DNA of 64,000 nt from Longicatena caecimuris. Its GTDB lineage: Bacteria > Bacillota_I > Bacilli_A > Erysipelotrichales > Erysipelotrichaceae. Positions 45,483 through 53,762 of the stretch are shown here, one piece after another. The notes under the pieces were generated by a model that was not told the DNA's origin, did not search any database, and was given only the letters and a program-made list of their open reading frames with translations. The stretch lies in contig NZ_SMBP01000013.1 in NCBI RefSeq assembly GCF_004341945.1, forward strand, positions 18,273 through 82,272, read 5' to 3'. Made by a program: the position numbers and the translations under genes. The first letter of the stretch is position 1. Every line of letters starts with the position of its first letter.

Positions 45483-46052
45483 ATGAATGAAAAGAATGTA
45501 CTTGCCATTTTTGGTAGTCCCCATACAAATGGGATGACAGCAGCTATGTTTGATTGTGCAGTTCATAAAGCAGAAGAAAGGGGATATACAGTAAGGAAAG
45601 TAAATTTATATGAAAAAAATATTTCTTTCTGCAAAGGTTGTCGGGCTTGTATGGATACCAAAGTTTGTGTTCAAAAAGATGATATACAAGAAATTGTTGC
45701 CTTATTACATGAATCCTTGATTGTATTTCTGGCAGCACCTGTTTATTGGGCAAATGTGCCAGCACCGGTCAAAAATTTGTTTGATAGATTATTAGGAACA
45801 GCAATGGAAGAAACGACAACTTTCCCCAAACCACGTTTAAAAGGCAAGAAATATTTGCTATTAACTTCCTGTAATACTCCTGCACCGTTTTCGTGGATTT
45901 TTGGTCAAAGCAGAGGGGCAATCCGCAATATGGATGAATTTTTCAAAACAGCAGGTATGAAACCTATAGGAAAAATTGTATGTGCAAATGCGGCTAATAG
46001 AAAGAAACTATCCCCGGCATTAATTAAAAAGATAGAGCGGTGTGTGAAATAA
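45483..46052 (+). CDS. NADPH-dependent FMN reductase / flavodoxin-like iron-sulfur flavoprotein
   Basis: The protein starts LAIFGSPHTNGMTAAM, the FMN-binding loop of the family, and has a CKGCRACMDTKVCVQKDD cysteine cluster (iron-sulfur or redox-type) and APVYWANVPAPVKNLFDR. It reduces flavins or quinone-like compounds with NAD(P)H. ATG at 45483 has AAGGAG eight bases upstream; ATG 45477 is too close. Paired with the TetR gene. Confidence 0.87.
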   Translation: MNEKNVLAIFGSPHTNGMTAAMFDCAVHKAEERGYTVRKVNLYEKNISFCKGCRACMDTKVCVQKDDIQEIVALLHESLIVFLAAPVYWANVPAPVKNLFDRLLGTAMEETTTFPKPRLKGKKYLLLTSCNTPAPFSWIFGQSRGAIRNMDEFFKTAGMKPIGKIVCANAANRKKLSPALIKKIERCVK

Positions 46053-46069
46053 ATGGATTGTATTGTTTA

Positions 46070-46137
46070 CTTATATGCTTAATATTGGAAAGATAGCAAG
46101 ATGATTAGAGAATACAAGATAAAATGAAAATGACGTA
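46070..46137 (+). pseudogene. Relic of the 3' end of the LMW protein-tyrosine phosphatase gene
   Basis: The sequence around 46079-46128 (ATATTGGAAAG ... GATTAGAG.AATACAAGA.AAAATG) aligns with 53681-53731 of the intact phosphatase gene, with in-frame stops in the relic. The following terminator and the UDG end match too. Confidence 0.6.
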
Positions 46138-46156
46138 GCATTTACGTCATTTTTTA
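46126..46156. terminator. Terminator of relic locus and of the 45483 reductase
   Basis: AAATGACGTA/TACGTCATTT stem then T; near-identical copy at 53731-53757. Confidence 0.85.
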
Positions 46157-46235
46157 ATGGGATAGGATACTTAAAACTTCATATAAGACATTGCGTAAAA
46201 GCGGAAGACGTTCACTAATAATTCTTTTGCATTCT
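46154..46235 (-). pseudogene. Relic of the C-terminus of a uracil-DNA glycosylase gene
   Basis: The minus frame reads RIISERLPLLRNVLYEVLS, matching KFISERLPLLRKVLHEILG at the end of the intact 53759-54349 gene. The upstream part of the gene is missing or unrecognisable. Confidence 0.75.
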
Positions 46236-46403
46236 GTATATATTCTTATATAGTTTATTAAAAATCGGCATTTTCTGTTTGATATTGAGAATTGGAAGAT
46301 AACCATTCTCCAGTTTGTCAAAATAATTGTTCCTCATGACGCTAATTTGAAACGATTAGCAGTTTCACAAGATATCATTCTCTTTAAGCAAAGCGTATAA
46401 CAT

Positions 46404-46913
46404 TTATTCATCGTTAGATGACAAACTTTGCATAAGAGCAAAGAAATGCTGTGGTTCTCCTGTGCTGAAATATTCATACCAATACTCCAGGGTGCTTGAT
46501 TGAAAGACATTTAAATGCTTAATAATTTGTTTTGACCATAGCAAGGCTCCGGCTGAACTTGCTGTAATAAGGTTATTATCTGCCACAGAGGGCTTATCAA
46601 TATAATGATTTTTCCCTTCATAGCAAGGAGAAAACATGTCTAGATAACCTATCCCATTACTTGTATGGGGACGATTATCCAATAACCCATAGTTAGCAAG
46701 TGCTACAGTGGCTCCACAAATTGCACAAACAGTAGCACCTAAAGAAAGAAATTCGCTCGCTTTTTCAATAATTGTACCATGTTTTGGATCGCTCCAAGTG
46801 TCAGCGCCCGGTAAGAGTAAGACACTTGTTTCATTCACAACAATATCATCGATTAAGCAGTCGGGTACTATTGTCATACCACCCATTGTGTGGATAGGCT
46901 CTGTCGGTCAGAC
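46404..46913 (-). pseudogene. DJ-1/PfpI-family protein gene, 3' portion (split)
   Basis: This part encodes the C-terminal ~165 residues: TEPIHTMGGMTIVPD, VLLLPGADTWSDP, the nucleophile elbow TVCAICGATVALA (Cys), SSAGALLWS. The N-terminus is at 50163-50314 on the same strand, 3.25 kb away, after an inserted element with inverted ends. The frame breaks at a TGA just upstream of the first part. The protein cannot be made intact. Confidence 0.85.
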
Positions 46914-46935
46914 TTTACGGACAGTTTAGTTAAAA

Positions 46936-46980
46936 ATAGAAAAAGCCGATGACAAGTGATATTCTCACAAGCCATCGGCT
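46936..46980 (-). terminator. Terminator of the sigma/anti-sigma operon
   Basis: AGCCGATG/CATCGGCT stem with 21-nt loop and T on the minus-strand side. Confidence 0.75.
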
Positions 46981-47019
46981 AAATAAAAGACTATCTGGGA
47001 GTTTGCTTATAATGTCAGG

Positions 47020-47937
47020 TTATTCCGTTACGATTAAGTCTTGTCCTGCATCACTATTCTTTACTTCAAGACCAAAGTACCACTCAGTTAAATTATCGAA
47101 CGAAAGAGTTGTAAACTGTTCTTCCGTTGGGTAGAGAATTAAAGAATTTCCGTCGCTGGATATTTCACAAGCAACATTTTGTCCGATTACTTTATCTTTT
47201 GCCGCTTTAAGCATTGCAGTTGTGTATGCTTGAAATGCTTCTTCATATTCGGCTTCAGCTTTCAGTTGATAGTTTCCAATGTCGCTATTTACCTTATCCT
47301 GAAGAAATTCTCCGTTTACAATATATCTTGCCAAAAATTCTTTTCCGTAAAACTCTACGGTTTTATCATATAAATCCTTGTCCCATTTCGGCCTGTCGGG
47401 AGTCCCTGTCTGATACAGACTTTCGCCGTACCGTAGATAATCGCCGTCCTTCAGCAAGCCCTCAAGCTTTTCAAGCGTTCTGCTTTCCTCAAGTTTAGCT
47501 GCTTCATATTCGCCCAATGTTTTTCCGTTAAAAACAAACTGCTTGTCAATATAATTATAGCTGGCGGTAATAGCAAATTTGTTCTTTTCATCATAAGACT
47601 CAAATGCTGTTTGAAGCGAAATATCAATTTTCTTTCCATTCCAATCAATTATTGCTGAATCAACTGTATTTCCATCACCAAAAATGACTGGATAATCATT
47701 TTGCTCTTGCTGTATTGTCGGTGGCGGTGTTACAGTCGATTGCCCCGGTTTTTCACTCGGAACAACATTCCCAAACAATCCATTTTTCATTCCGCCAAAG
47801 CCAATCAAAGCAACAAGGCAGACACACGATATTGCTGAGGTAATTCCTATTAAATTTTTTCTCTTCCTTTTGTTTTCTGCAATGATTTCATTGCTGCGTT
47901 GAAATACGCTATCAGCCATTTCTTTATAGTTCTTCAT
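47020..47937 (-). CDS. Probable membrane anti-sigma factor
   Basis: The 305-aa protein has a short cytoplasmic start (MADSVFQRSNEIIAENKRKRK, typical of anti-sigma partners in clostridial ECF pairs), one membrane helix (IGITSAISCVCLVALIGFG), and an extracellular domain with a proline-rich linker (TVTPPPTIQ). It overlaps the upstream sigma gene by 14 bp. ATG at 47937 has AAGGAGG. The outer domain is not recognised; it may be a sensor. Confidence 0.72.
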   Translation of the reverse strand: MKNYKEMADSVFQRSNEIIAENKRKRKNLIGITSAISCVCLVALIGFGGMKNGLFGNVVPSEKPGQSTVTPPPTIQQEQNDYPVIFGDGNTVDSAIIDWNGKKIDISLQTAFESYDEKNKFAITASYNYIDKQFVFNGKTLGEYEAAKLEESRTLEKLEGLLKDGDYLRYGESLYQTGTPDRPKWDKDLYDKTVEFYGKEFLARYIVNGEFLQDKVNSDIGNYQLKAEAEYEEAFQAYTTAMLKAAKDKVIGQNVACEISSDGNSLILYPTEEQFTTLSFDNLTEWYFGLEVKNSDAGQDLIVTE

Positions 47938-48481
47938 ACTCAAAGCCCTCCTTATCAAGTTCTGATTTGAGTGACATTTTCGCACGATAAACAAGGTTTT
48001 CTATTTGACGATTATTTTTCTTCATTACGGTTGCTGCTTCAGTATTGCTGAAATCTTCAAAGAAGATAAGATAAATCACCTGCTGATATTCAGGCTTTAA
48101 TTTTGCAAGTGCCTTGTGCACAACAATTTTGTATTCTTCTTGTATGTAGGATTTTTCAAGGTTTTCCTCATCACTTATCATATTCTGATAGTCCTCTATC
48201 GGAGCATTGGATGTTTTGGAGGTATGTCTTAAATAATCAATCGCTACATTTCGCCCAATAGCATACAGCCAAGTTTTGAATATGCTTTTGTTGGAAAATC
48301 TCGGCTTTTTTACCACAAGTTTTACAAAAGTTTCTTCTGCAAGTTCTTCAGCAACATAAATGTTTTGCGTAAATCCGTTCAGATAGAAAATTAAACCGTC
48401 TTTATAATCCCTTATTATCTCGACAATGCCATTTTCATCGCCATCAAGGAAACGGCGGTAGCTACTTGCACCGTTATCCAT
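47924..48481 (-). CDS. ECF-type RNA polymerase sigma factor
   Basis: The 185-aa protein has region 2 (AEELAEETFVKLVVKKP, IFKTWLYAIGRNVAIDYLR) and region 4 (KLKPEYQQVIYLIFFEDFSNTEAATVMKKNNRQIENLVYRAKMSLK). Followed by a membrane partner, it forms a signal-response pair. GGAAGGAGG precedes the ATG. It is cargo of the element in the DJ-1 gene. Confidence 0.9.
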   Translation of the reverse strand: MDNGASSYRRFLDGDENGIVEIIRDYKDGLIFYLNGFTQNIYVAEELAEETFVKLVVKKPRFSNKSIFKTWLYAIGRNVAIDYLRHTSKTSNAPIEDYQNMISDEENLEKSYIQEEYKIVVHKALAKLKPEYQQVIYLIFFEDFSNTEAATVMKKNNRQIENLVYRAKMSLKSELDKEGFEYEEL

Positions 48482-48574
48482 TGACTGCCTCCTTCCTGAA
48501 AGGATGTTCTTTCTCCTTTCACTTATTAGACGGATAAGGATATTGTTTCTCTCAGTAAAATTAAATTTATTTTT

Positions 48575-48616
48575 TCTTGCATAAAAGACCGTCTTCCCTG
48601 AAAGATAGACGGTCTT
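48575..48616 (-). terminator. Terminator of the two small genes
   Basis: A 9-bp stem AAGACCGTC/GACGGTCTT; minus strand continues TTTTATG. Confidence 0.6.
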
Positions 48617-48681
48617 GTAATTTCACATCGTTCGTTTTCAAAAATTATATTTTCACAGTCCCATAAACTGGGATTTTATAA

Positions 48682-48957
48682 CTACATTTCATCTATTGTA
48701 ATTTGATACTTCATTGTTGATTCATTTCTAATTCTTGATGAAATCAATTGATTTAACTCATCTAAAGTTTCGTTTTCAGAATCGCTTTTAAACCAAAATA
48801 TCCAATTATCTTCCAAATCAAATTCATTATCTGTAGAATCAAAAGAAATGTTTTGAATATTGTCTGTTACAAAATCAATTACATCATTTTGAATTCCTAA
48901 TTCTTTTTCAATATCCAAATCATAATTACCATAATCAAAGAAATGAAGCTTAATCAT
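48682..48957 (-). CDS. Small acidic protein of unknown function
   Basis: This 91-aa, Asp/Glu-rich protein (MIKLHFFDYGNYDLDIEKE start, IRNESTMKYQITIDEM end) has no membrane segment. ATG at 48957 follows GAGAGAGGA. It is 32 bp after the zinc-ribbon gene. No family recognised; contact-dependent or immunity-like proteins of similar size exist but that is speculation. Confidence 0.6.
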   Translation of the reverse strand: MIKLHFFDYGNYDLDIEKELGIQNDVIDFVTDNIQNISFDSTDNEFDLEDNWIFWFKSDSENETLDELNQLISSRIRNESTMKYQITIDEM

Positions 48958-48989
48958 TTTATCCTCTCTCTCATAAACTGGAAGTTGTC

Positions 48990-49190
48990 TTATAATAATT
49001 CCAATTCTGTCCATATGGATTGAAAACCATTTGCTTTCGCATATTCTTCAAATCCAGTCCCATTAAAATGTGAAATCGTTTCTCCATTTAACCAAATAGT
49101 ATCGCATTCATCACAAATATAAATTTTTTTACCAGTTCTTTTTATTTTTACTTGAACCACATTACCTTGTTCACAATAAGGGCACACCAT
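48990..49190 (-). CDS. Small zinc-ribbon protein
   Basis: The 66-aa protein has two CxxC pairs, MVCPYCEQG and YICDECDTIW, forming a zinc ribbon, and an IW..G element. AGGGAGAAG precedes the ATG. It forms a two-gene unit with the acidic protein. Function unknown. Confidence 0.7.
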   Translation of the reverse strand: MVCPYCEQGNVVQVKIKRTGKKIYICDECDTIWLNGETISHFNGTGFEEYAKANGFQSIWTELELL

Positions 49191-49307
49191 AAATTACTTC
49201 TCCCTACAAATTCAAAGTTGTCTGCTTCACCACCGACAATTACTGAAGATAATTATATCAAAAAAGTCGGCTTTTTTCAATAAAATCACACACATTCGTT
49301 CCTTGTA

Positions 49308-49688
49308 TCAACCAGCAATCTTCTTTTCGGCTCTCCTGCGCCTTGTACTTTCGTTTGACTGCTCTTTGCGCACCTTTTCTCTGCAAGCAGGGCAGTATTT
49401 CGCAACCGCAGACAGCGGCATATATTCTTTCCCACATACCGCACAATGTCTTGGAGCTAACTCTGTCCACCGCTTTGTCGGTACAATATGTAGTTCGTTG
49501 AGATTTCCCTCAACGAATTTGTAATAAATAGTGATGGCCTGTTCTTTGACACCATCCGAAGAAACAACACGCTCGGAAATCGTGATTTTGTCTATCAGCT
49601 CGTTCACAACCCTTGCGTTCAGCTTGGTAATTCCTCTGTATTCCCGTATCTTTGCAAGGAAATCAACCACACCGTCTTTTCTGTCGCC
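49308..49688 (-). pseudogene. C-terminal fragment of a large serine recombinase (DUF4368-like tail)
   Basis: The fragment (VVDFLAKIREYRGITKLNARVVNELIDKI then EQAITIYYKFVEGNLNEL, and a CAVCGKEYMPLSAVAKYCPACR zinc-like tail) matches the end of TnpX-type recombinases. The catalytic N-terminus is absent. It lies in frame directly behind the tnpV TAG stop, without its own start. Confidence 0.7.
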
Positions 49689-50096
49689 CTATACATACAC
49701 ATATTCTTTGAGTATGATTTCTTCCACACGGTTGCGGATACTGTTCATTCTCCGCACCCATTCCATCTGATTGTTCACTTTTAGTTTTTCGGTAACACCT
49801 TCTTTTTCGGAAAGTTCCTTTACCAGCCGAGAAAAGACTTCCTCGCATTCTTCATCAACCTCGTGCAAATATCGATTGAGGGAACAATCCACCCGCATTG
49901 AAGCAAGCAAAGCCTTGTGGCAGTTCTGCAAGTATCGGTATTTCAGTCGGGCAAATCTGCCGAGTTCATAATGCTCTTGTTCGAGTAGCACTAAATTGGG
50001 CAGGTAGTAATCACCTTGCAGCGTATAGCTGATACCTGTTTTCTCGTCTGTAATATGCTTTGGCATATCCATTTTAATCACCGTCCTTTGAGCCAA
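49689..50096 (-). CDS. tnpV: Transposon-encoded protein TnpV
   Basis: The 135-aa protein (YTLQGDYYLPNLVLLEQEHY, FSRLVKELSEKEGVTEKLK, QMEWVRRMNSIRNRVEEI) matches TnpV of Tn4451-related elements. Its role is unknown but it marks clostridial serine-recombinase transposons. The recombinase tail follows at once. Confidence 0.82.
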   Translation of the reverse strand: MAQRTVIKMDMPKHITDEKTGISYTLQGDYYLPNLVLLEQEHYELGRFARLKYRYLQNCHKALLASMRVDCSLNRYLHEVDEECEEVFSRLVKELSEKEGVTEKLKVNNQMEWVRRMNSIRNRVEEIILKEYVYV

Positions 50097-50162
50097 TTAT
50101 ATTGGCTCAAAGCCACAAGAGCAAAGGTGCAAACAGATATGTAAATTTAAGTTGTCCGTAAA

Positions 50163-50314
50163 AAATGGTCGACATCATTAGAGCAGCTAACTGTTTTGAG
50201 TGCTATACGTTGTGCATCTTTCTTAAAGAAACGACCAGATTTAAGCTCTGAAATAACATGACCTAATTCCCAATCTACTAAAGTATCAAGAATATAAACA
50301 TAAACGGTAACCAT
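50163..50314 (-). pseudogene. DJ-1/PfpI-family protein gene, 5' portion (split)
   Basis: The first 50 codons, MVTVYVYILDTLVDWELGHV and on to KTVSCSNDVDH, match the N-terminus of PfpI-like proteins. GGAGG lies six bases before the ATG. The remainder is at 46404-46913. Divergent from the WYL regulator, whose target it may have been. Confidence 0.85.
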
Positions 50315-50631
50315 AAAATTCCTCCATTTTCGTTTGCTTATTATCCACTTTTAAAAGTTCCTAAGCTTTAAATTTCATACAAATTAATTACATTCTTTGC
50401 ATCATAATAGTGAAACTTTTCTAGTAATTGCTGTTTATTATGACAACTATTAAATTATCTGATCTAATGTATGGCACATGAATATCATTATTTATCGTCT
50501 ATTACATAGGATGTTTACATATCCGATAATTTCCTTATAATTCTTTATTGTCATTTTGAACAGTAATGATTACTAAGAATTTTTTCTTTTTATTATAGAC
50601 TCCTTTCGTTACTTAGTGTATCACACTATCG

Positions 50632-50660
50632 TTGACACCATTATGACAACAATCTATAAT
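50632..50660 (+). promoter_or_regulatory. Promoter of the WYL regulator
   Basis: TTGACA and TATAAT, both perfect, 17 bp apart. GTTGACA...TGACAAC around the -35 is an imperfect inverted repeat. Confidence 0.8.
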
Positions 50661-50691
50661 AAAATAAGTAAATTTGAAAGGTGGTAACCAA

Positions 50692-51624
50692 ATGAAAGTT
50701 GATAGACTAATAAGTATAGTTTTGGTTCTCCTTGATAAAAATCGTATTAGCGCACAAGAGTTAGCGGACATGTTTGAAGTTTCATTACGCACAATCTACC
50801 GTGACATAGATGCTATTGAATTGGCAGGCATTCCTATTCGTTCTACATCGGGAGTTGGCGGTGGATTTGAGATCATGCCAAATTATAAGATTGATAAAAA
50901 GGTATTTTCAACTGCTGATCTTTCCGCTATTCTAATAGGACTTTCCAGTATTTCAAACATGATACAGAGTGATGAATTAAGAAATGCACTTGCGAAAGTC
51001 AAAAGTTTTATACCCACAGAAAGGGCTAAAGAAATTGAACTAAAGGTTAATCAAATTTATATAGATTTTAGTCAATGGATAGGTAACAGCAACATACAAT
51101 CATATATAGAAATTATCAAAGTAGCTTTACAAGAAAATAAGCTACTGTCATTTGATTATATAGCCCATCGCGGAAATAAGACTACACGTGTCGTTGAGCC
51201 TTATCAACTCGTATTAAAAAGTACGCATTGGTATTTATATGGATATTGCCTTAAAAGAAACGATTTTCGCTTATTCAGATTGTCGCGTATGTCAACCCTA
51301 CAAAAACAAAAGGAAACTTTTATACCACGCGATTATCAAAAACCCAAATTAGAGTTTGCAGATGTTTTAGCAACCCTACAAACAAATATTAAAATTCGTA
51401 TTCATAAGTCTATCGTAGATAGGGTACTTGATTATTGTCCATACGAAAATTTCATTCCCGATGATAAGGAGCATTATATCGTCAGTTTTCCTTTTATAGA
51501 GAATGATTATTATTATGATATTGTTTTGAGCTTTGGAGATAAGTGCGAATGTTTGGAACCATTACATGTTCGTGAAAAAATGAAGCAGAGAATATATGAT
51601 ATAGCTTCTCTATATAAAAAGTAA
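50692..51624 (+). CDS. YafY-type WYL-domain transcriptional regulator
   Basis: The 310-aa protein has an N-terminal HTH_11 domain (ISAQELADMFEVSLRTIYRDIDAIELAGIPI) and a WYL domain (WYLYGYCLKRNDFRLFRLSRM). Such regulators sense ligands, often nucleic acids. The ATG at 50692 follows AAAGGTGG. It diverges from the broken DJ-1 gene, a common YafY/PfpI pairing. Confidence 0.88.
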   Translation: MKVDRLISIVLVLLDKNRISAQELADMFEVSLRTIYRDIDAIELAGIPIRSTSGVGGGFEIMPNYKIDKKVFSTADLSAILIGLSSISNMIQSDELRNALAKVKSFIPTERAKEIELKVNQIYIDFSQWIGNSNIQSYIEIIKVALQENKLLSFDYIAHRGNKTTRVVEPYQLVLKSTHWYLYGYCLKRNDFRLFRLSRMSTLQKQKETFIPRDYQKPKLEFADVLATLQTNIKIRIHKSIVDRVLDYCPYENFIPDDKEHYIVSFPFIENDYYYDIVLSFGDKCECLEPLHVREKMKQRIYDIASLYKK

Positions 51625-51660
51625 TAGTTACTATAATATAGTGTTATAGTAACTATTACT
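51620..51660. repeat. Perfect inverted repeat after the WYL gene
   Basis: AGTAATAGTTACTATA pairs perfectly with TATAGTAACTATTACT across 9 nt, without a T tract. The stop codon is in the first arm. Confidence 0.75.
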
Positions 51661-51900
51661 GAGAATGTTAAAATTATTTTGCTAAGAAAACACGTGGGGT
51701 TTTAAGAAGATATAAAAAGTAAGAGAAAGTTTATATAAAACGATTCCTAAAAAAGTTTGGATAGGAATAAATGGGATATAATTCTTATAATCCATGCGTC
51801 AACATGAAGTAAGTAATACAAGAGCAACAAACAAGTACGCAAAAGTTATTAGCTGACACACAAAGAATTAATTTGAATTTATAATCAATATACTTTTCAT
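51661..51900. other. Intergenic, nothing recognised
   Basis: 240 bp, AT-rich; no coding frame or repeat found. Confidence 0.4.
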
Positions 51901-52296
51901 TCACATTTTTTTCTCAATCATATTACTTACTATAATAAGAATAATCGGTTGTACGGCAATAATAACTCCCGTAATAATCGCTGGAATGAAATAATCAAAG
52001 GAAATAAATATAACTGTTACTATACCTAATAGTACCATAGTAATCATATTCATGATATTTCCAGATTTCTCTTTAATTGAGATATTTCGTTCGTCCATCA
52101 CATTCACTTTATAATCAATATCATTTTTCATCATTCTATTATGCATAAGTTGTGTATGAGAAATGCTAAAGATTATACTCATTAAAATTAGGAGCCCTAT
52201 ATCTGCTGTTTTAGGAAAATCTGTAAATAAAATGATAAGAACTAAAATTGCTGAAACAATATAACCAATGTACCACAGTTTATGTTTATTTTTCAC
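51901..52296 (-). CDS. Small membrane protein, DUF2178-like
   Basis: The 131-aa protein has four membrane helices in two pairs around a VMDERNISIKEKSGNIMNM loop, as in DUF2178 proteins. The GTG at 52296 follows GAGGAGGAAA; it overlaps the XRE regulator gene by 11 bp, making a two-gene operon. Xre/DUF2178 pairs are common and of unknown function. Confidence 0.72.
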   Translation of the reverse strand: MKNKHKLWYIGYIVSAILVLIILFTDFPKTADIGLLILMSIIFSISHTQLMHNRMMKNDIDYKVNVMDERNISIKEKSGNIMNMITMVLLGIVTVIFISFDYFIPAIITGVIIAVQPIILIIVSNMIEKKM

Positions 52297-52498
52297 TTTT
52301 GCTTTCCTCCTCATAAATAAAAATTTCTTCAATACTCATTTGAAAGTATCTTGCAATTTTAAAGGCTAATAAAATAGATGGATTGTAGCGTCCATTTTCT
52401 AAAGAGCCTACTGTTTGACGAGATACCTCAAGAGCAGTTGCTAAATCTTCTTGTTTAATACCTCTTAGTTTTCGTAATTCTTCTAAACGATTTTTCAC
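52286..52498 (-). CDS. XRE-family HTH regulator
   Basis: The 70-aa protein is a compact Cro/C1-type helix-turn-helix (GIKQEDLATALEVSRQTVGSLENGRYNPSILLAFKIARYFQMSIEEIF). GTG at 52498 with AAAGGAG upstream. It likely represses its own promoter through the flanking inverted repeat. Confidence 0.9.
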   Translation of the reverse strand: MKNRLEELRKLRGIKQEDLATALEVSRQTVGSLENGRYNPSILLAFKIARYFQMSIEEIFIYEEESKSEK

Positions 52499-52520
52499 AA
52501 CATACTCCTTTCTGAAATAC

Positions 52521-52593
52521 ATGGAAAGTTTGCTTTCCTTTTCTAAGCCTTATAATGCTTTTTTGAACAGAAAATGTCAAGTGAACTTTCCAT
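52521..52593 (-). promoter_or_regulatory. Promoter flanked by inverted repeats, XRE operon
   Basis: On the minus strand TTGACA (52575-52580) and TTATAA (about 52550) sit between ATGGAAAGTT (52521-52530) and AACTTTCCAT (52584-52593), a perfect 10-bp inverted repeat. Confidence 0.65.
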
Positions 52594-52689
52594 ATTTTTT
52601 ATTCCTTTCTTCTTTATTAGGATTTTTGTATTCTGTATCTTCTCGCAAGAGGAAAAGGTTACTTATCCTCATCATCAAAATGATTATTC

Positions 52690-53160
52690 CTTAATACTTC
52701 TGAAACAGTTCCATATCCTCTTCTTAAATTTGCGAAACAGGGTAAGCATTTTGGTAAGTATTATGAAGTAATTTACATTCTATTTAAAACGGGGCTTCAT
52801 ATTTCTGAATAGTTGGTTTGATGATTTCTGATATTGATTTAGAAAAAGGTGTTATTGATGTAAATCACAGTTGCAAAGTAAATGTTATATAGAATATACT
52901 ATAGAGGGCACAAAGATAGAAAGCGGTACAAGGCTTGTGCCTATGATAAATCGCAAAAGCGGTTCTTAGAAGTATAATAAAATATATAAACAGGAATCAC
53001 TTAAAATCACACCTCATGTTTGTCAACATACCTTTGTTCTAATATGGCAAAGTTAGGAATGAACCCTAAGACATTATAAAAGATTATGGAACATTCTGAT
53101 GTAGGAGTTACACTGAATGCATACAATCACTTGGTCTTTGTTGATATTCAAAAGAAATGA
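52690..53160 (+). pseudogene. Tyrosine recombinase (phage/Tn916-type integrase) relic
   Basis: Fragments in different frames: KFAKQGKHFGKYYEVIYILF-TGLHISE (about 52695-52805), ISDIDLEKGVIDVNH (about 52828-52872), IESGTRLVPM (about 52918-52947) and MAKLGMNPKTL then IMEHSDVGVTLNAY (53044-53125). Stops and frameshifts break it. No active integrase remains. Confidence 0.78.
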
Positions 53161-53275
53161 TAGAAATGGATAATAAGTGAGTTATAAAATAAGGGTAGTT
53201 TATTTTACAACTTTTTCCTGCTAAAATATAAGAATTTATACAAGGAAATATGACGATTTAAGGAGATATAAGAAC

Positions 53276-53731
53276 ATGATTAAAATACTTTTTATTTGCC
53301 ATGGGAACATCTGTCGCTCAACGATGGCAGAATCCATCATGTGCTGGTTGGTTAAAAAGAACCATCTACAAGGATCATATTGTATTGCCTCTGCTGCAAC
53401 AAGCACAGAAGAAATTGGCAATCCGATTCATCATGGAACAAGAAGAAAACTTAGGGAACAAAATATTCCAATTGTCGAACATTATGCACGACAGATTTGC
53501 TTACAAGATGCAGAAAAATACGATTACATCATTGGTATGGATGATGCCAATATATGTAATCTAACACGCATGCTGCCAGCACAGTATCATCATAAACTTT
53601 CTAAATTATTGGATCATACAAAGCGAAAAGGGAATATCGCGGATCCTTGGTATACAGGTAATTTCGATGAAACATTTGTGGATGTATTGGAAGGCTGTCA
53701 GGGATTATTAGAGGAAACAAGACCAAAATGA
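53276..53731 (+). CDS. Low-molecular-weight protein-tyrosine phosphatase
   Basis: The 151-aa enzyme has the CX5R loop C8-HGNIC-R14-S at the N-terminus and ADPWYTGNFDETF with the acid/base Asp near residue 120. It removes phosphate from tyrosine. Start ATG with AAGGAG upstream. A partial decayed copy is at 46070. Confidence 0.92.
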   Translation: MIKILFICHGNICRSTMAESIMCWLVKKNHLQGSYCIASAATSTEEIGNPIHHGTRRKLREQNIPIVEHYARQICLQDAEKYDYIIGMDDANICNLTRMLPAQYHHKLSKLLDHTKRKGNIADPWYTGNFDETFVDVLEGCQGLLEETRPK

Positions 53732-53762
53732 AAATGACGTAACTGCTACGTCATTTTTTTAA
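53729..53762. terminator. Bidirectional terminator, phosphatase/UDG
   Basis: AAAATGACGTA/TACGTCATTTT stem between convergent genes with T on both strands. Confidence 0.88.

Larger units (their letters stand above)
46914..50162 (-). mobile_element. Insertion element with inverted ends, in the DJ-1/PfpI gene
   Basis: The left end TTTACGGACAGTTTAG and the complement of the right end TTTACGGACAACTTAAAT share a 10-bp core and further matches. Content, all minus: anti-sigma-like protein, ECF sigma, two small proteins, serine-recombinase tail, tnpV. The recombinase catalytic domain is missing, so it is a remnant or a non-autonomous cargo carrier. The flanking GTCGACC and GTCTGACC may be worn target copies. 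Confidence 0.75.
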
